A stretch of 64,000 bases of DNA from Chitinophaga hostae (GTDB lineage: Bacteria > Bacteroidota > Bacteroidia > Chitinophagales > Chitinophagaceae), in NCBI RefSeq assembly GCF_018224885.1, contig NZ_JAGTXB010000008.1:276672-340671 (forward strand). Reading direction: 5' to 3'. Positions 20,970 to 29,209 of the stretch are shown here, piece after piece. The position numbers and the translations under genes are program-made. The first letter of the stretch is position 1; each line of letters starts with the position of its first letter. Under the pieces are notes generated by a model, which was not told the DNA's origin, did no database searches, and saw only the letters and a program-made list of their open reading frames with translations.

Positions 20970-20985
20970 TGTGACCTGGATCACA
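20970..20985. promoter_or_regulatory. CRP-type palindrome 1 (distal)
   Basis: TGTGACCTGGATCACA is an exact match to the TGTGA-N6-TCACA consensus of E. coli CRP. It lies in the divergent spacer, 91 bp upstream of the yceI-like start, and is centred 37 bp from a second palindrome. Confidence 0.6.
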
Positions 20986-21006
20986 TATGTTATAACATTT
21001 TGGGAT

Positions 21007-21022
21007 AGTGATGCAGATCACG
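21007..21022. promoter_or_regulatory. CRP-type palindrome 2 (proximal)
   Basis: AGTGATGCAGATCACG matches the CRP consensus in the core GTGA-N6-TCAC. A -7-like CATCTTTG (21045-21052, one mismatch to the Bacteroidota TAnnTTTG) lies downstream. This puts the palindrome centre about 43 bp before the likely transcription start, the usual place for an activator touching polymerase. Confidence 0.5.
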
Positions 21023-21075
21023 CTACCGCCCGGAAAAACCTTTCCATCTTTGTGTTACAATTAAAAAATAAAGAC

Positions 21076-21594
21076 ATGAAAAATCAAAAATTTAACATCG
21101 TAAATGCCCAGAGCAATATCGATTGGGTCGGTAAAAAAGTAACCGGCGCACACAATGGTACCATTGCCATAAAAGAAGGCGAACTCATTTTGAATGATGG
21201 CCAACTTAGCGGCGGAAAATTTATTATAGACACCACCTCTATCAGGATACTGGATGTAACTGATCCTGCCACCAATGCACAGTTTGCCGGTCACCTCGCA
21301 TCGGACGACTTCTTCTCTATCGAAACCTATCCCGAAGCAATGCTGGAGATCACGGCTGTATCAGGCAATCATGTGGAAGGAGCTTTGACCATCAAAGGAA
21401 TTACTCATCCCGTTGGTTTCGATACTGCCATCCGGGTAAACGAAGACCTGTTAACCGCTACCGGCCAGCTGATCATTGACCGCACCAAATACGGCATAAG
21501 ATTCCGTTCCGGTAATTTCTTTAAAGATTTGGGGGATACCCTGATCTACAATGATTTTGAATTAAACATCAGTATCACCGCTAAAGCTGCATAG
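21076..21594 (+). CDS. YceI-like family protein
   Basis: This 172-aa protein starts at the ATG at 21076. The frame continues upstream but only over the promoter region. It has the YceI lipocalin-like beta-barrel pattern: a start in N-x-x-S-x-I-D-W-V-G, then DTTSIRILD, HLASDDFF, YPEAMLEI and IKGITHPV, and an FE-LN-I end. The family binds isoprenoid-type lipids and is often stress-induced. There is no signal peptide, so a cytoplasmic location is likely. It is the first gene of a plus-strand run with a tautomerase and two short-chain dehydrogenases, behind two CRP-type palindromes. Confidence 0.88.
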   Translation: MKNQKFNIVNAQSNIDWVGKKVTGAHNGTIAIKEGELILNDGQLSGGKFIIDTTSIRILDVTDPATNAQFAGHLASDDFFSIETYPEAMLEITAVSGNHVEGALTIKGITHPVGFDTAIRVNEDLLTATGQLIIDRTKYGIRFRSGNFFKDLGDTLIYNDFELNISITAKAA

Positions 21595-21620
21595 TCCGCT
21601 TTGGCACAAAAAAATAAATC

Positions 21621-21839
21621 ATGCCTTACGTTAAAATTGAAGTAACCCGGGAGGGCGTCACCAAACAACAAAAGCAGGCGCTGATCAAAGGTATTACCGA
21701 TCTGATCACGGACGTGCTAAATAAAGATCCTCATCTAACCCATGTGGTGATCCGGGAAATTGACCTGGACGACTGGGGATATGCAGGAGAACAGGTATCT
21801 GCACTGAGAGCAAAAGGTATAACAGCTGATAAAAAATAA
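21621..21839 (+). CDS. 4-oxalocrotonate tautomerase family protein
   Basis: This 72-aa protein begins MPYVKIEVTREG. After Met removal Pro1 becomes the N-terminal catalytic base of the tautomerase superfamily. The size and the beta-alpha-beta layout fit the 4-OT subgroup, which works as a hexamer or as dimers. Its substrate is unknown; these enzymes handle enol/keto or halogenated acids. It lies 26 bp after the yceI-like gene and 4 bp before an SDR gene, so it is part of the same operon. Confidence 0.88.
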   Translation: MPYVKIEVTREGVTKQQKQALIKGITDLITDVLNKDPHLTHVVIREIDLDDWGYAGEQVSALRAKGITADKK

Positions 21840-21843
21840 TAGC

Positions 21844-22578
21844 ATGAAAAAGTTAACAATTATTGTGACTGGCGCCTCCTCCGGCATCGGCAAAGAAATA
21901 GCCCGTCATTTCCTGCAAAAGGGCGACAACGTAGTCATCAACTCCTCCACTGCAGAAAAACTGGCACGGGTATACGAAGAATTGGGCGGAGGCGAAAACC
22001 TCGCTATGATAGCAGGCGACGTGGCCGATAAAAATACCGGCGACAAGCTGCTGGCAACCGCCATGGAAAAATTTGGCGCCGCAGATGTGCTGGTAAACAA
22101 TGCCGGCATCTATGAAAACAAACCATTCCTTGAAGTAGATGAAGCTTATCTCGACCGGTTTTTGAATACTAATCTGAAGGGGACTTTCTTTACCACCCAG
22201 GCTATCATTCCGCAAATGCTTAAACAACACGGTGGTGTGGTGATCAATATCGGCACCCCGCTGGTAAATCATGCGTTGGGCGGCGCTCCTTCGGCTGCGC
22301 CCATTGCCTCCAAAGGCGCCATACATGCGCTCACCCTGCAGCTGGCGGCAGAATTCGGCAAACATAATATCAGGGTAAACACGATTGCCGCGGGCGTTAT
22401 ACGCACTCCCATGCACGGCGACCAGGCAGATCAAAGCGCAGGCATACACCTGCTCAACCGGGTAGGTGAAGTAACAGACATCGCAGCAATGGTGGATACC
22501 ATTTCGAGAAGTAACTTTATAAACGGGGCCATCATCCATGTAGACGGTGGTATGGCAGCCGGTCATCACCTGAATTAA
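21844..22578 (+). CDS. SDR-family protein lacking the catalytic Tyr
   Basis: This 244-aa Rossmann protein has an intact cofactor motif TGASSGIG near the N-terminus and NNAG, followed by the usual D-GG-MAAG end. The active-site YxxxK appears as P153-I-A-S-K157, so Tyr is replaced by Pro (codon ccc at 22300-22302), and the Ser position is Thr138. The Lys is kept. Classical SDR chemistry needs the Tyr, so it may be a non-catalytic or altered member, or may use another residue. It lies between the tautomerase and an NTF2-like gene with 1-4 bp spacers. Confidence 0.85.
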   Translation: MKKLTIIVTGASSGIGKEIARHFLQKGDNVVINSSTAEKLARVYEELGGGENLAMIAGDVADKNTGDKLLATAMEKFGAADVLVNNAGIYENKPFLEVDEAYLDRFLNTNLKGTFFTTQAIIPQMLKQHGGVVINIGTPLVNHALGGAPSAAPIASKGAIHALTLQLAAEFGKHNIRVNTIAAGVIRTPMHGDQADQSAGIHLLNRVGEVTDIAAMVDTISRSNFINGAIIHVDGGMAAGHHLN

Positions 22579-22579
22579 T

Positions 22580-23032
22580 ATGAAAACGCGTTTATTAACC
22601 GCTTTGCTATCATTCACACTGTTGGCAGTAAAAGCACAAAAATCAACGGAAATGGATACTTCCCAACAAGATACCGCAGCCATCCGTCAGGCGCTGGAAG
22701 ATTATTATCTTAACGGACTTTATGTGGGCGATATTAATACGCTGCGCAAAATATTATACCCGGGCACCTTATTATTCGGCGATATAAAAGGGCAGCCTTA
22801 TGCCAAAACACTGGAGCAATACCTCGATGGGGTGGCGCATCGGCAAAGCCCTAAAGACTCCGGCAAACCCTTTAAGGGAACGGTGCTGTCGGTAGAAGTG
22901 ATTAACACCATTGCAGTGGCCAAAGTGAATATCAAAATGTACGATTTCAATTATTATGACCTGCTTTCGCTTCATAAAATTGATAACCGTTGGGTGATCG
23001 TTAATAAAATGCTGACCGACATAGTGGAATAA
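22580..23032 (+). CDS. Exported NTF2-like (putative lumazine-binding type) protein
   Basis: This 150-aa protein has a signal peptide (LLTALLSFTLLAVKAQ). An NTF2/SnoaL-like cone fold is suggested by the opening helix IRQALEDYYLNGLYVGD and the closing strands IAVAKVNIKMYDFNYYDLL and WVIVNKML. Relatives are annotated as nuclear transport factor 2 or putative lumazine-binding proteins without a firm function. Its ATG follows the preceding stop by 1 bp, which implies translational coupling. It is the only exported product in this operon. Confidence 0.82.
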   Translation: MKTRLLTALLSFTLLAVKAQKSTEMDTSQQDTAAIRQALEDYYLNGLYVGDINTLRKILYPGTLLFGDIKGQPYAKTLEQYLDGVAHRQSPKDSGKPFKGTVLSVEVINTIAVAKVNIKMYDFNYYDLLSLHKIDNRWVIVNKMLTDIVE

Positions 23033-23056
23033 ATGTAACGCCTTAACCTGTAAATC

Positions 23057-23899
23057 ATGAACACTTCAAAAGTATGGTTTGTAACCGGCGCCTCCCGGGG
23101 ACTGGGACTGAGTCTCGTAAAAAAGCTGCTCGATAACGGTTACCGGGTGGCGGCCACCTCCAGGAATGCGCATCTGTTAAGCCAGGCGGTTGGCCTGATA
23201 GATCATGATCGCTTTCTTCCATTGGCAGTAGATCTCAACAACACAGACTGTATCAGTGATGCCGTACAACAAACCGTGTTGGCATTCGGGCGTATTGATG
23301 TACTGGTAAACAATGCCGGCTATGGCATGGTGGGAGCATTGGAGGAGATACCGGAACAGGAGGTAAAGAACCTCTTTGATACAAACGTACGGGCCACCAT
23401 CCATGTAACGAAGCGTATCCTGCCGGTCATGCGCAGGCAGCGATCAGGGTATATTTTGAACATTGGTTCGGTAGCAGGGTTTGCCGGCGCTCATGGCTGG
23501 GCTGTTTATGCTGCCACCAAAGCTGCGGTGGCGGCCTTTTCTGAAGTGATGGCGCTGGATGTAAAGGAATTTGGCATTAAAGTTACGGTAGTTGAACCCT
23601 CCGGTTTCCGGACAGGCTTTCTCACCCCGGACTCCCTTGTATCAAGCAGTGAGGGTGCCGGGGAATATGAAGCTGTAAAGCATACACAGGAACGCTACCT
23701 GTCCATGAACGGGCAACAGGCAGGCGACCCTGACCGGGCTGCGGCAATTTTCATAGCAATGGCGGAAAACCCCGCACCGCCCCTGCACCTGTTTCTCGGA
23801 AAGGAGGCATATAACAGGGCGTCAGAAAAAATAGCGGCCATGTCTGCTGAACTTGAGCAGTGGAAGCAGGTTACCATGGGCGCCGATTTTCCTGCGTGA
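23057..23899 (+). CDS. Classical short-chain dehydrogenase/reductase
   Basis: The 280-aa product carries the complete SDR set: TGASRGLG cofactor loop, NNAG, Ser138 in NIGS, and Tyr151-x3-Lys155 in YAATK. The length and the C-terminal extension fit the oxidoreductase group often annotated as retinol-dehydrogenase-like. The substrate is unknown. It lies 24 bp after the NTF2-like gene. It has the full triad, unlike the degenerate SDR two genes upstream. Confidence 0.9.
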   Translation: MNTSKVWFVTGASRGLGLSLVKKLLDNGYRVAATSRNAHLLSQAVGLIDHDRFLPLAVDLNNTDCISDAVQQTVLAFGRIDVLVNNAGYGMVGALEEIPEQEVKNLFDTNVRATIHVTKRILPVMRRQRSGYILNIGSVAGFAGAHGWAVYAATKAAVAAFSEVMALDVKEFGIKVTVVEPSGFRTGFLTPDSLVSSSEGAGEYEAVKHTQERYLSMNGQQAGDPDRAAAIFIAMAENPAPPLHLFLGKEAYNRASEKIAAMSAELEQWKQVTMGADFPA

Positions 23900-23989
23900 G
23901 CAACGGCTGCGCCGATCGCCGGTACACAGCACTTTATTTTCTATCTGAAAACGTTTAACTTTAAAAACGCAGTATGAAATACCACTTAT

Positions 23990-24568
23990 ATGGCCATGGA
24001 CGCAAAAGATATTTTAAAAGCACACATAGATAAAATAACCGTGCTCCCCAAGGAGCAGTTTGACTATTTCTTCCAGCACTTTGAGAACCGGCATTTCAAA
24101 AAAGGGCAGGCCATTATTACAGCCGGCGACCAGGTAGATGGCGAATACTTCGTGCTGTCCGGCTGTTTGAAATCTTTCTTTATCAACGACGACCTGAAAA
24201 TGTTCATCCTGCAGTTTGCCATGCCTACCTGGTGGACATCCGACTATAACGCATTGTATAATCACGGCAGCGCCACCATCAATGTGGATTGCATTACTGA
24301 TGCGGAAGTACTTTATCTCAGCAATGGTGACAGAGAAAAAATATGCAGCGAACTCCATGCAGTGGAACATTTTTTCCGGTGGCGAACCAACAGGGGATAT
24401 GTTGCCTCACAGAAAAGGTTGTTGTCTTTGATGAATAATAATGTGAAACAACGGTATGAGGAATTATTGAAGCTATACCCGGAGCTTTATAATATGGTTC
24501 CTAAAAAGCTGATCGCGGCCTATTTGGGTGTATCAAGAGAAACGCTCAGCCGCCTGTATAACGACTAG
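23990..24568 (+). CDS. Crp/Fnr-family transcriptional regulator
   Basis: This 192-aa regulator could start at 23990 or at the second ATG, 23996. A cyclic-nucleotide-binding-type beta-roll (about 25-125, with FKKGQAIITAGD and YFVLSGCLK) is followed by a linker helix and a short winged helix ending in GVSRETLSRLYND. The recognition helix holds R183, E184 and R188, the same positions as R180, E181 and R185 with which CRP reads TGTGA. The cAMP-phosphate Arg motif is not obvious, so the ligand is unknown. It follows the SDR operon by 90 bp, and two CRP-type palindromes precede that operon, so local regulation is plausible. Confidence 0.9.
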   Translation: MAMDAKDILKAHIDKITVLPKEQFDYFFQHFENRHFKKGQAIITAGDQVDGEYFVLSGCLKSFFINDDLKMFILQFAMPTWWTSDYNALYNHGSATINVDCITDAEVLYLSNGDREKICSELHAVEHFFRWRTNRGYVASQKRLLSLMNNNVKQRYEELLKLYPELYNMVPKKLIAAYLGVSRETLSRLYND

Positions 24569-24661
24569 ACAACCGGGATGACTGCCTTTTTTTCGCAAAA
24601 CGTCAAGAATCCTGACGGATTTCCTTTACCACCCTGCCCGTGATCTAACCGTGTATAGAAT

Positions 24662-24680
24662 AATTTCCGATACGGAAATT
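24662..24680. promoter_or_regulatory. Inverted repeat before the cytochrome c/dehydrogenase gene
   Basis: A perfect 8-bp inverted repeat (aatttccg, 3-nt spacer, cggaaatt) lies 62 bp upstream of the start codon, just before a possible promoter (TATATCTTGG). It is a candidate operator; the binding protein is unknown. Confidence 0.4.
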
Positions 24681-24742
24681 TATTTTTTATATCTTGGCCG
24701 GCTCTAGTTATAGTTATACTATCTTAAAATAAGCACGGTTCA

Positions 24743-27346
24743 ATGATTAAAATTCCTCTTACGCTGGTTTGTTCTCTTACAGCGTTTATGTTAGTAAAAC
24801 CATTTTCAGCGCATTCACAGACTACGCCCGCTGAATTAAACATCACCCGATTTGCCGGCCCCTCTGTAACTCCCAGCCCTGCCTGTTTGGCGGTAGCGCC
24901 AACAGGCGAAGTGTTTGTTGGAGTGGACATGATAGGTTCTCTTGGTAAAGATCCGGGGAAAGGCCGGATACTCAAGCTGGTGGACAAGGACAATGATGGT
25001 AAAATGGATGCGCATACTGACTTCGCCACCGTGGACAATCCGCGTGGTATCATTGTAATGGGCAACCAGGTATTTGTATTACACACTACCTTTTCCAGCG
25101 AAACAGGTAAAGCCACGGGGATGGCCCTGGTGGTTTTTGAAGATAAAGATGGCGATGGCAAAGCAGATGGCCCCCCTAAGCCACTTGTAGAGCATCTCAG
25201 CAATACGAAATATATCCAGGAGCGCGGAACTGACCATGCCACCAATGGTATCCGCATGGGTATCGATGGCTGGATCTATATCGCCGTAGGCGACTTTGGC
25301 TTCCATGACGCCACCGACCGTTCCGGCAAAAAGCTGACCATGCTGGGTGGAGGGATCGTAAGAGTGCGCCCCGATGGCACCGAACTGGAGATATTCACCC
25401 ATGGCACACGTAACGTATATGATGTTGCCATTGACCCTTATATGAATGTATTTACACGGGAAAACACCAATGATGGCGGAGGATGGAATGTGCGTTTCTC
25501 CCATCATATCCAATCCGGTGAATACGGATACCCGGTATTATTCCAGCATTTTACAGATGAAATATTACCTGCACTGGCTGACCTGGGCGGTGGTTCCGGT
25601 ACCGGCGCCTTATACATGTCAGAACCCAACTGGCCTGCGAAATATAACAATGTTCCCATGATGGCCGATTGGGGCAGAAGCATGCTGTACATCCACAGGG
25701 TAAAGCCTGATGGTGCTACGTTCACACAAAAAGAAGAAGATTTTATAGCACTGCCCCAGATTACTGACCTGGATGTGGACGGATCAGGTAGACTTTACCT
25801 CTCCGCATGGGATGGCGCCGGTTATTCCGGTAGCGATACCATCGGTTTTGTTGTTCGGGCGGTACCGAATGACTGGACTTATAAAGCGTTCCCGGACCTG
25901 GCCAAAGCATCAGTAGCTGAACTGGTTGACCTGCTGAAGTCGCCCAGTGCAGTAGCCCGGTTAAATGCATCCCAGGAGCTGATCCTGCGGGCCGACCAAC
26001 AGGGAATTACCGCAGCTTTGAAGATAGCATCTGATGCACAACAGCCTTTATATGCCCGTGTAGCCGGCCTGTACACATATGCCCAGGCTACCGGCAAAGA
26101 CGGTATTGCAGCGTTAGTGGAGCTGACAAAAGACCCTTCAGTGAAGGAACATGCATTGCGCGCCCTGGCAGACCGCAAAGGCATCCTGGCAGATGTTCCT
26201 GAGCAACCATTCCTCGACGGTCTGCAAGACCCGTCGCCACGCGTTCACGCCGCAGCGATAGTAGGATTGGGACGTTTGGGCCGCATAGAAGCAGCCACCG
26301 CGTTGTTACAAACCAAAGTGCCTGCCTCATTTGTTGCGCCTGCGAAAGAACTGGAAGGACCACACGCTACGCCTAATGCCGCTATTGTGCTGCCTCACCT
26401 CGCCGTGCGGGCACTCGTGGAACTTAACGCTGTAGACGCCACTGTATCGGCTGTTAACGGTCCAAATGCCACACTCGCATTATGGGCGTTGCGCTATATG
26501 CACGACGACAAGGCAGTGAATGGATTAATTGCTGCCTACAAACAATCGAAAGACCCCAGGGTGAAAAAACAGATCATGACAACACTGGCACGCCTCTACA
26601 AAAAAGAGGACGCCTATGACGCCTCCTGGTGGTGGGGTACCCGGCCGGATTCGCATGGTCCTTACTACAAAGCAGTATTGTGGTCCGGATCACCGTTGAT
26701 TGAAAGTTTCCTGAAGAAAGAAGCGCAGAAAGCCGGACCGGCCCGCATGGACCTGTTCAGGGATCTCGATGCACGTCATAGAATGGAGATCGCCGCATTT
26801 GCCCCGCTGAAAAAGGCAGAACCCGTTGCAGTGAAAGAACCTAAAGTGGACCTCGAGAAAATAAAAAGCAAGAAAGGCCAGGTAGGTAAGGCATCTATTG
26901 AAGATGTGCTGTTGGCCGTGAAACAGTTAAAAGGAGATCCTGCCAAAGGAAAGATACTGTTCAGCAACCAGGGTTGTATTGCCTGCCATAGCCTCAACAG
27001 GGGTGAGAAAATGAAAGGACCTTTCATGGGACAGATCGGCTCTATCATGAACCGTGAACGGATTGCAGAATCTATCCTAAAACCCAATGCGTCTATTTCC
27101 CAGGGATTTGCCACAGTGACCGTCACCGCGAAGGGTAATAAAACCTATGTTGGTTTTGTAACAGAAGAAACAGCCACCAAGGTGGTTATGAGGGATATTT
27201 CCGGACAGGTATACACAGTGAATGCCGCTGATATCCTGAGCCGCAAGGAAATGAAAACATCGATGATGCCTACAGGTCTTGCGAACTCATTATCATATGA
27301 AGAGTTTGCATCACTGGTTAACTTCCTGGCGCAACAAAAGAAATAA
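24743..27346 (+). CDS. PVC-type membrane dehydrogenase-like protein with HEAT repeats and cytochrome c
   Basis: This 867-aa exported protein has a signal peptide to AHSQ, then an NHL/glucose-dehydrogenase-like beta-propeller (about 30-375, with DKDNDGK and EDKDGDGKADG calcium-type loops). HEAT-like repeats follow (about 380-620), and then a cytochrome c domain with C745-I-A-C748-H749 and a downstream Met-rich segment (MKTSMM) that could supply the axial ligand. This arrangement is typical of heme-binding proteins paired with sugar or alcohol oxidation in Bacteroidota and Planctomycetota. The substrate is not evident. It is monocistronic, with its own inverted repeat upstream and a perfect terminator downstream. 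Confidence 0.88.
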   Translation: MIKIPLTLVCSLTAFMLVKPFSAHSQTTPAELNITRFAGPSVTPSPACLAVAPTGEVFVGVDMIGSLGKDPGKGRILKLVDKDNDGKMDAHTDFATVDNPRGIIVMGNQVFVLHTTFSSETGKATGMALVVFEDKDGDGKADGPPKPLVEHLSNTKYIQERGTDHATNGIRMGIDGWIYIAVGDFGFHDATDRSGKKLTMLGGGIVRVRPDGTELEIFTHGTRNVYDVAIDPYMNVFTRENTNDGGGWNVRFSHHIQSGEYGYPVLFQHFTDEILPALADLGGGSGTGALYMSEPNWPAKYNNVPMMADWGRSMLYIHRVKPDGATFTQKEEDFIALPQITDLDVDGSGRLYLSAWDGAGYSGSDTIGFVVRAVPNDWTYKAFPDLAKASVAELVDLLKSPSAVARLNASQELILRADQQGITAALKIASDAQQPLYARVAGLYTYAQATGKDGIAALVELTKDPSVKEHALRALADRKGILADVPEQPFLDGLQDPSPRVHAAAIVGLGRLGRIEAATALLQTKVPASFVAPAKELEGPHATPNAAIVLPHLAVRALVELNAVDATVSAVNGPNATLALWALRYMHDDKAVNGLIAAYKQSKDPRVKKQIMTTLARLYKKEDAYDASWWWGTRPDSHGPYYKAVLWSGSPLIESFLKKEAQKAGPARMDLFRDLDARHRMEIAAFAPLKKAEPVAVKEPKVDLEKIKSKKGQVGKASIEDVLLAVKQLKGDPAKGKILFSNQGCIACHSLNRGEKMKGPFMGQIGSIMNRERIAESILKPNASISQGFATVTVTAKGNKTYVGFVTEETATKVVMRDISGQVYTVNAADILSRKEMKTSMMPTGLANSLSYEEFASLVNFLAQQKK

Positions 27347-27380
27347 AGCCTTTTATACCGGCATAGCCGTAACTGCAAAA

Positions 27381-27422
27381 GCGGCCCGCATGGAATTAAA
27401 CTCCATGCGGGCCGCTTTTTTT
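27381..27422 (+). terminator. Strong intrinsic terminator
   Basis: A perfect 14-bp stem (27381-27394 against 27402-27415) with a 7-nt loop is followed by seven Ts and preceded by four As, so it could also act in the other direction. It lies 34 bp after the stop of the cytochrome c/HEAT gene. Confidence 0.93.
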
Positions 27423-27514
27423 GAGGGCATTGATATCTGCCATAAAATAATTTTAATTTTATGGGTGATAAAACGCTGTTCCCGGTATATACAGGTGACT
27501 AAATCTACAATAGC

Positions 27515-28069
27515 ATGCAAACAATATCAGACAATGCCCTGCTGGATAAACTGAGAAGCGAGGATAACGCTTCTTTTGCGGTATTGTATCAATACTATTT
27601 TCCTCCAATAGCCACCTATATTACCAATAATTACGGGAGAAATGAAGATGCCGAAGATATCTTCCAGGAAGCAATTATCGTATTATTGCACAAAGTAAGA
27701 CAACCCGATTTCCAGCTTACCGCCGCCCTGAAAACCTATCTCTTTTCCATTTGCAGGCACCTCTGGCTGAAACGCCTGCGGGATAATAAATTATTGCCGG
27801 TAGCAGACGTAGAAATATACCAGGGTGAACATGACACCTTTCTCCCGGAACTGCACCGGGAAAAAAGCAAAGATGAAAAAGTACAATCCTGGATAATGAG
27901 GATCACCCGGCATTGCCAGCGTATTTTAAAAGCTATCTTCTTTTACCGGGAACCAATGGATATACTGATGAAGAAAATGAACTGGAAAAATAAGCATACG
28001 GCGGCCAACCAACAATATAAGTGTATTCAACAGGTAAAGAAAATAAGGCAAACCGAAGAAAGCATATAG
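27515..28069 (+). CDS. ECF-type RNA polymerase sigma factor
   Basis: This 184-aa sigma-70 ECF protein has region 2 at about 18-62 (FAVLYQYYFPPIATYI, then NEDAEDIFQEAIIVLLHKV) and a shorter, somewhat degenerate region 4 at about 125-180 that lacks the usual L-P-x-x-R entry. There is no FecR gene beside it; two very small ORFs follow instead. Whether they serve as anti-sigma or target is unknown. Confidence 0.88.
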   Translation: MQTISDNALLDKLRSEDNASFAVLYQYYFPPIATYITNNYGRNEDAEDIFQEAIIVLLHKVRQPDFQLTAALKTYLFSICRHLWLKRLRDNKLLPVADVEIYQGEHDTFLPELHREKSKDEKVQSWIMRITRHCQRILKAIFFYREPMDILMKKMNWKNKHTAANQQYKCIQQVKKIRQTEESI

Positions 28070-28130
28070 TTGTTTGGGTGATAATTTTTACCGGCTGGTA
28101 TTAATAAACAAATCACCCTTAAAACAATTC

Positions 28131-28214
28131 ATGATGTCAGCAACAACAAAAATCGTTCTTTGCATTTTCTCCCTGGTATTAACAGGTATCTGTCTTTATC
28201 ATTTCTTCGGTTAA
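28131..28214 (+). CDS. Possible 27-aa single-span membrane microprotein
   Basis: A 27-codon frame starting ATG ATG encodes a mostly hydrophobic peptide (KIVLCIFSLVLTGICLYHFF) that would span a membrane once. It lies 61 bp after the sigma factor gene and 16 bp before another small ORF. Only its position and hydrophobicity support it. It could be a chance frame. Confidence 0.4.
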   Translation: MMSATTKIVLCIFSLVLTGICLYHFFG

Positions 28215-28230
28215 CCCAAAAACAGTAAAA

Positions 28231-28416
28231 ATGAAAACATCTGTCAATATCTGGGGAATCAAAGAATTCGAAGGAGATGGTGAACACTGTCCCATTATTC
28301 CGGCTAATCTCCCCTGGTATAAGAAAGTATTCTTAACATTTTTCCGTTTCGGGGTATGCCCGCTTTGTGTTACCATGAGCGTAGGCTATAGCATCCGCCG
28401 GTTTTTCAGGAGATGA
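28231..28416 (+). CDS. Small 61-aa protein of unknown function
   Basis: I do not recognise this 61-aa product. It has an acidic, His/Cys-containing first half (EGDGEHCPIIP) and a hydrophobic stretch (YKKVFLTFFRFGVCPLCVTM) with a CPLC pair. It ends basic (IRRFFRR). It may be membrane-associated or redox-active. It follows the sigma factor and the microprotein on the same strand and is closed by a terminator 30 bp downstream. Confidence 0.55.
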   Translation: MKTSVNIWGIKEFEGDGEHCPIIPANLPWYKKVFLTFFRFGVCPLCVTMSVGYSIRRFFRR

Positions 28417-28445
28417 AAACACGCTAAAAGCATTTCGTCATCAAC

Positions 28446-28488
28446 AATCCCGTAAATATGGCTATTTACGGGATTATATTTTATTTCG
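28446..28488 (+). terminator. Intrinsic terminator after the sigma-factor cluster
   Basis: A perfect 13-bp stem (28446-28458 against 28463-28475) with a 4-nt loop (tggc) is followed by the T-rich atattttattt. It closes the plus-strand sigma/small-protein unit before the convergent lipoprotein gene. Confidence 0.85.
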
Positions 28489-28505
28489 TATTAACCTCAA
28501 CCGGT

Positions 28506-28988
28506 TCAGGGCTGAATATGATAGTATCCGCACATTGCCTGGTAATCACTAAAATCTGCACCCGACGCCCTTCTTCCTGCAATACCCCCGGGAATAATAA
28601 CATAACGGAGCTTAATAACATCCAGCGGGTAATTGCTCACAACATTAAGACCGCCAACATAGAACTGGGGATACATCTTTATATCACCGGCATTGGAAGC
28701 ATATGGTAGGAGTAAAACAGTAGAGCCAAAATCAGCATATACCAACGTAACACCTTTATCAAGCAGCTCTCTTGTCAAGGCTGGTATGGGCCATTGGGCC
28801 ACCAGTCCTTTGAAAGACTTCCAGGGGGAGTAGATCACATTCGCTGTGCCGGTGTTGCCCTGGTTCCCGGTAGCGCCTTTATCTCCCTTCGGTCCCTGTG
28901 CGCCCTGAGGGCCTTCCGGGCCGGTTTTTGAACAGGCAAAGCATGATATCATCAGCAAGCCTGCTAATAGCAGCAATGTTGTTTTCAT
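28506..28988 (-). CDS. Lipoprotein with short collagen-like repeat
   Basis: This 160-aa protein starts at the ATG at 28988, which gives a clean lipoprotein signal (LLLLAGLLMISC). Directly after the lipidation region come eight Gly-X-Y triplets (GPEGPQGAQGPKGDKGATG and on). A roughly 110-residue globular part without recognised motifs follows. Short collagen-like stalks on Bacteroidota lipoproteins probably lift the distal domain from the cell surface. The globular part resembles the C-terminal domain common behind such repeats in this phylum, whose function is unknown. Confidence 0.82.
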   Translation of the reverse strand: MKTTLLLLAGLLMISCFACSKTGPEGPQGAQGPKGDKGATGNQGNTGTANVIYSPWKSFKGLVAQWPIPALTRELLDKGVTLVYADFGSTVLLLPYASNAGDIKMYPQFYVGGLNVVSNYPLDVIKLRYVIIPGGIAGRRASGADFSDYQAMCGYYHIQP

Positions 28989-29209
28989 GATTATCGGTTT
29001 GAAGGTTTGAAGCACGTTGGGGAATGCTTCGTTACTTCAAAGAACCGTTTTTTCAAAAAAGTGAAGAAAGGCTATTTAGCCATTGGTGGGAATGATTGAG
29101 CGGTTGGGTACCTATCCCACCCCATCTGATCTTCATTACTTAACGGGTCGTATTTTGCCCGTGCTGTAAACAACAATGTTACTCCAGGAATATTCATCAT
29201 CATTACCGC

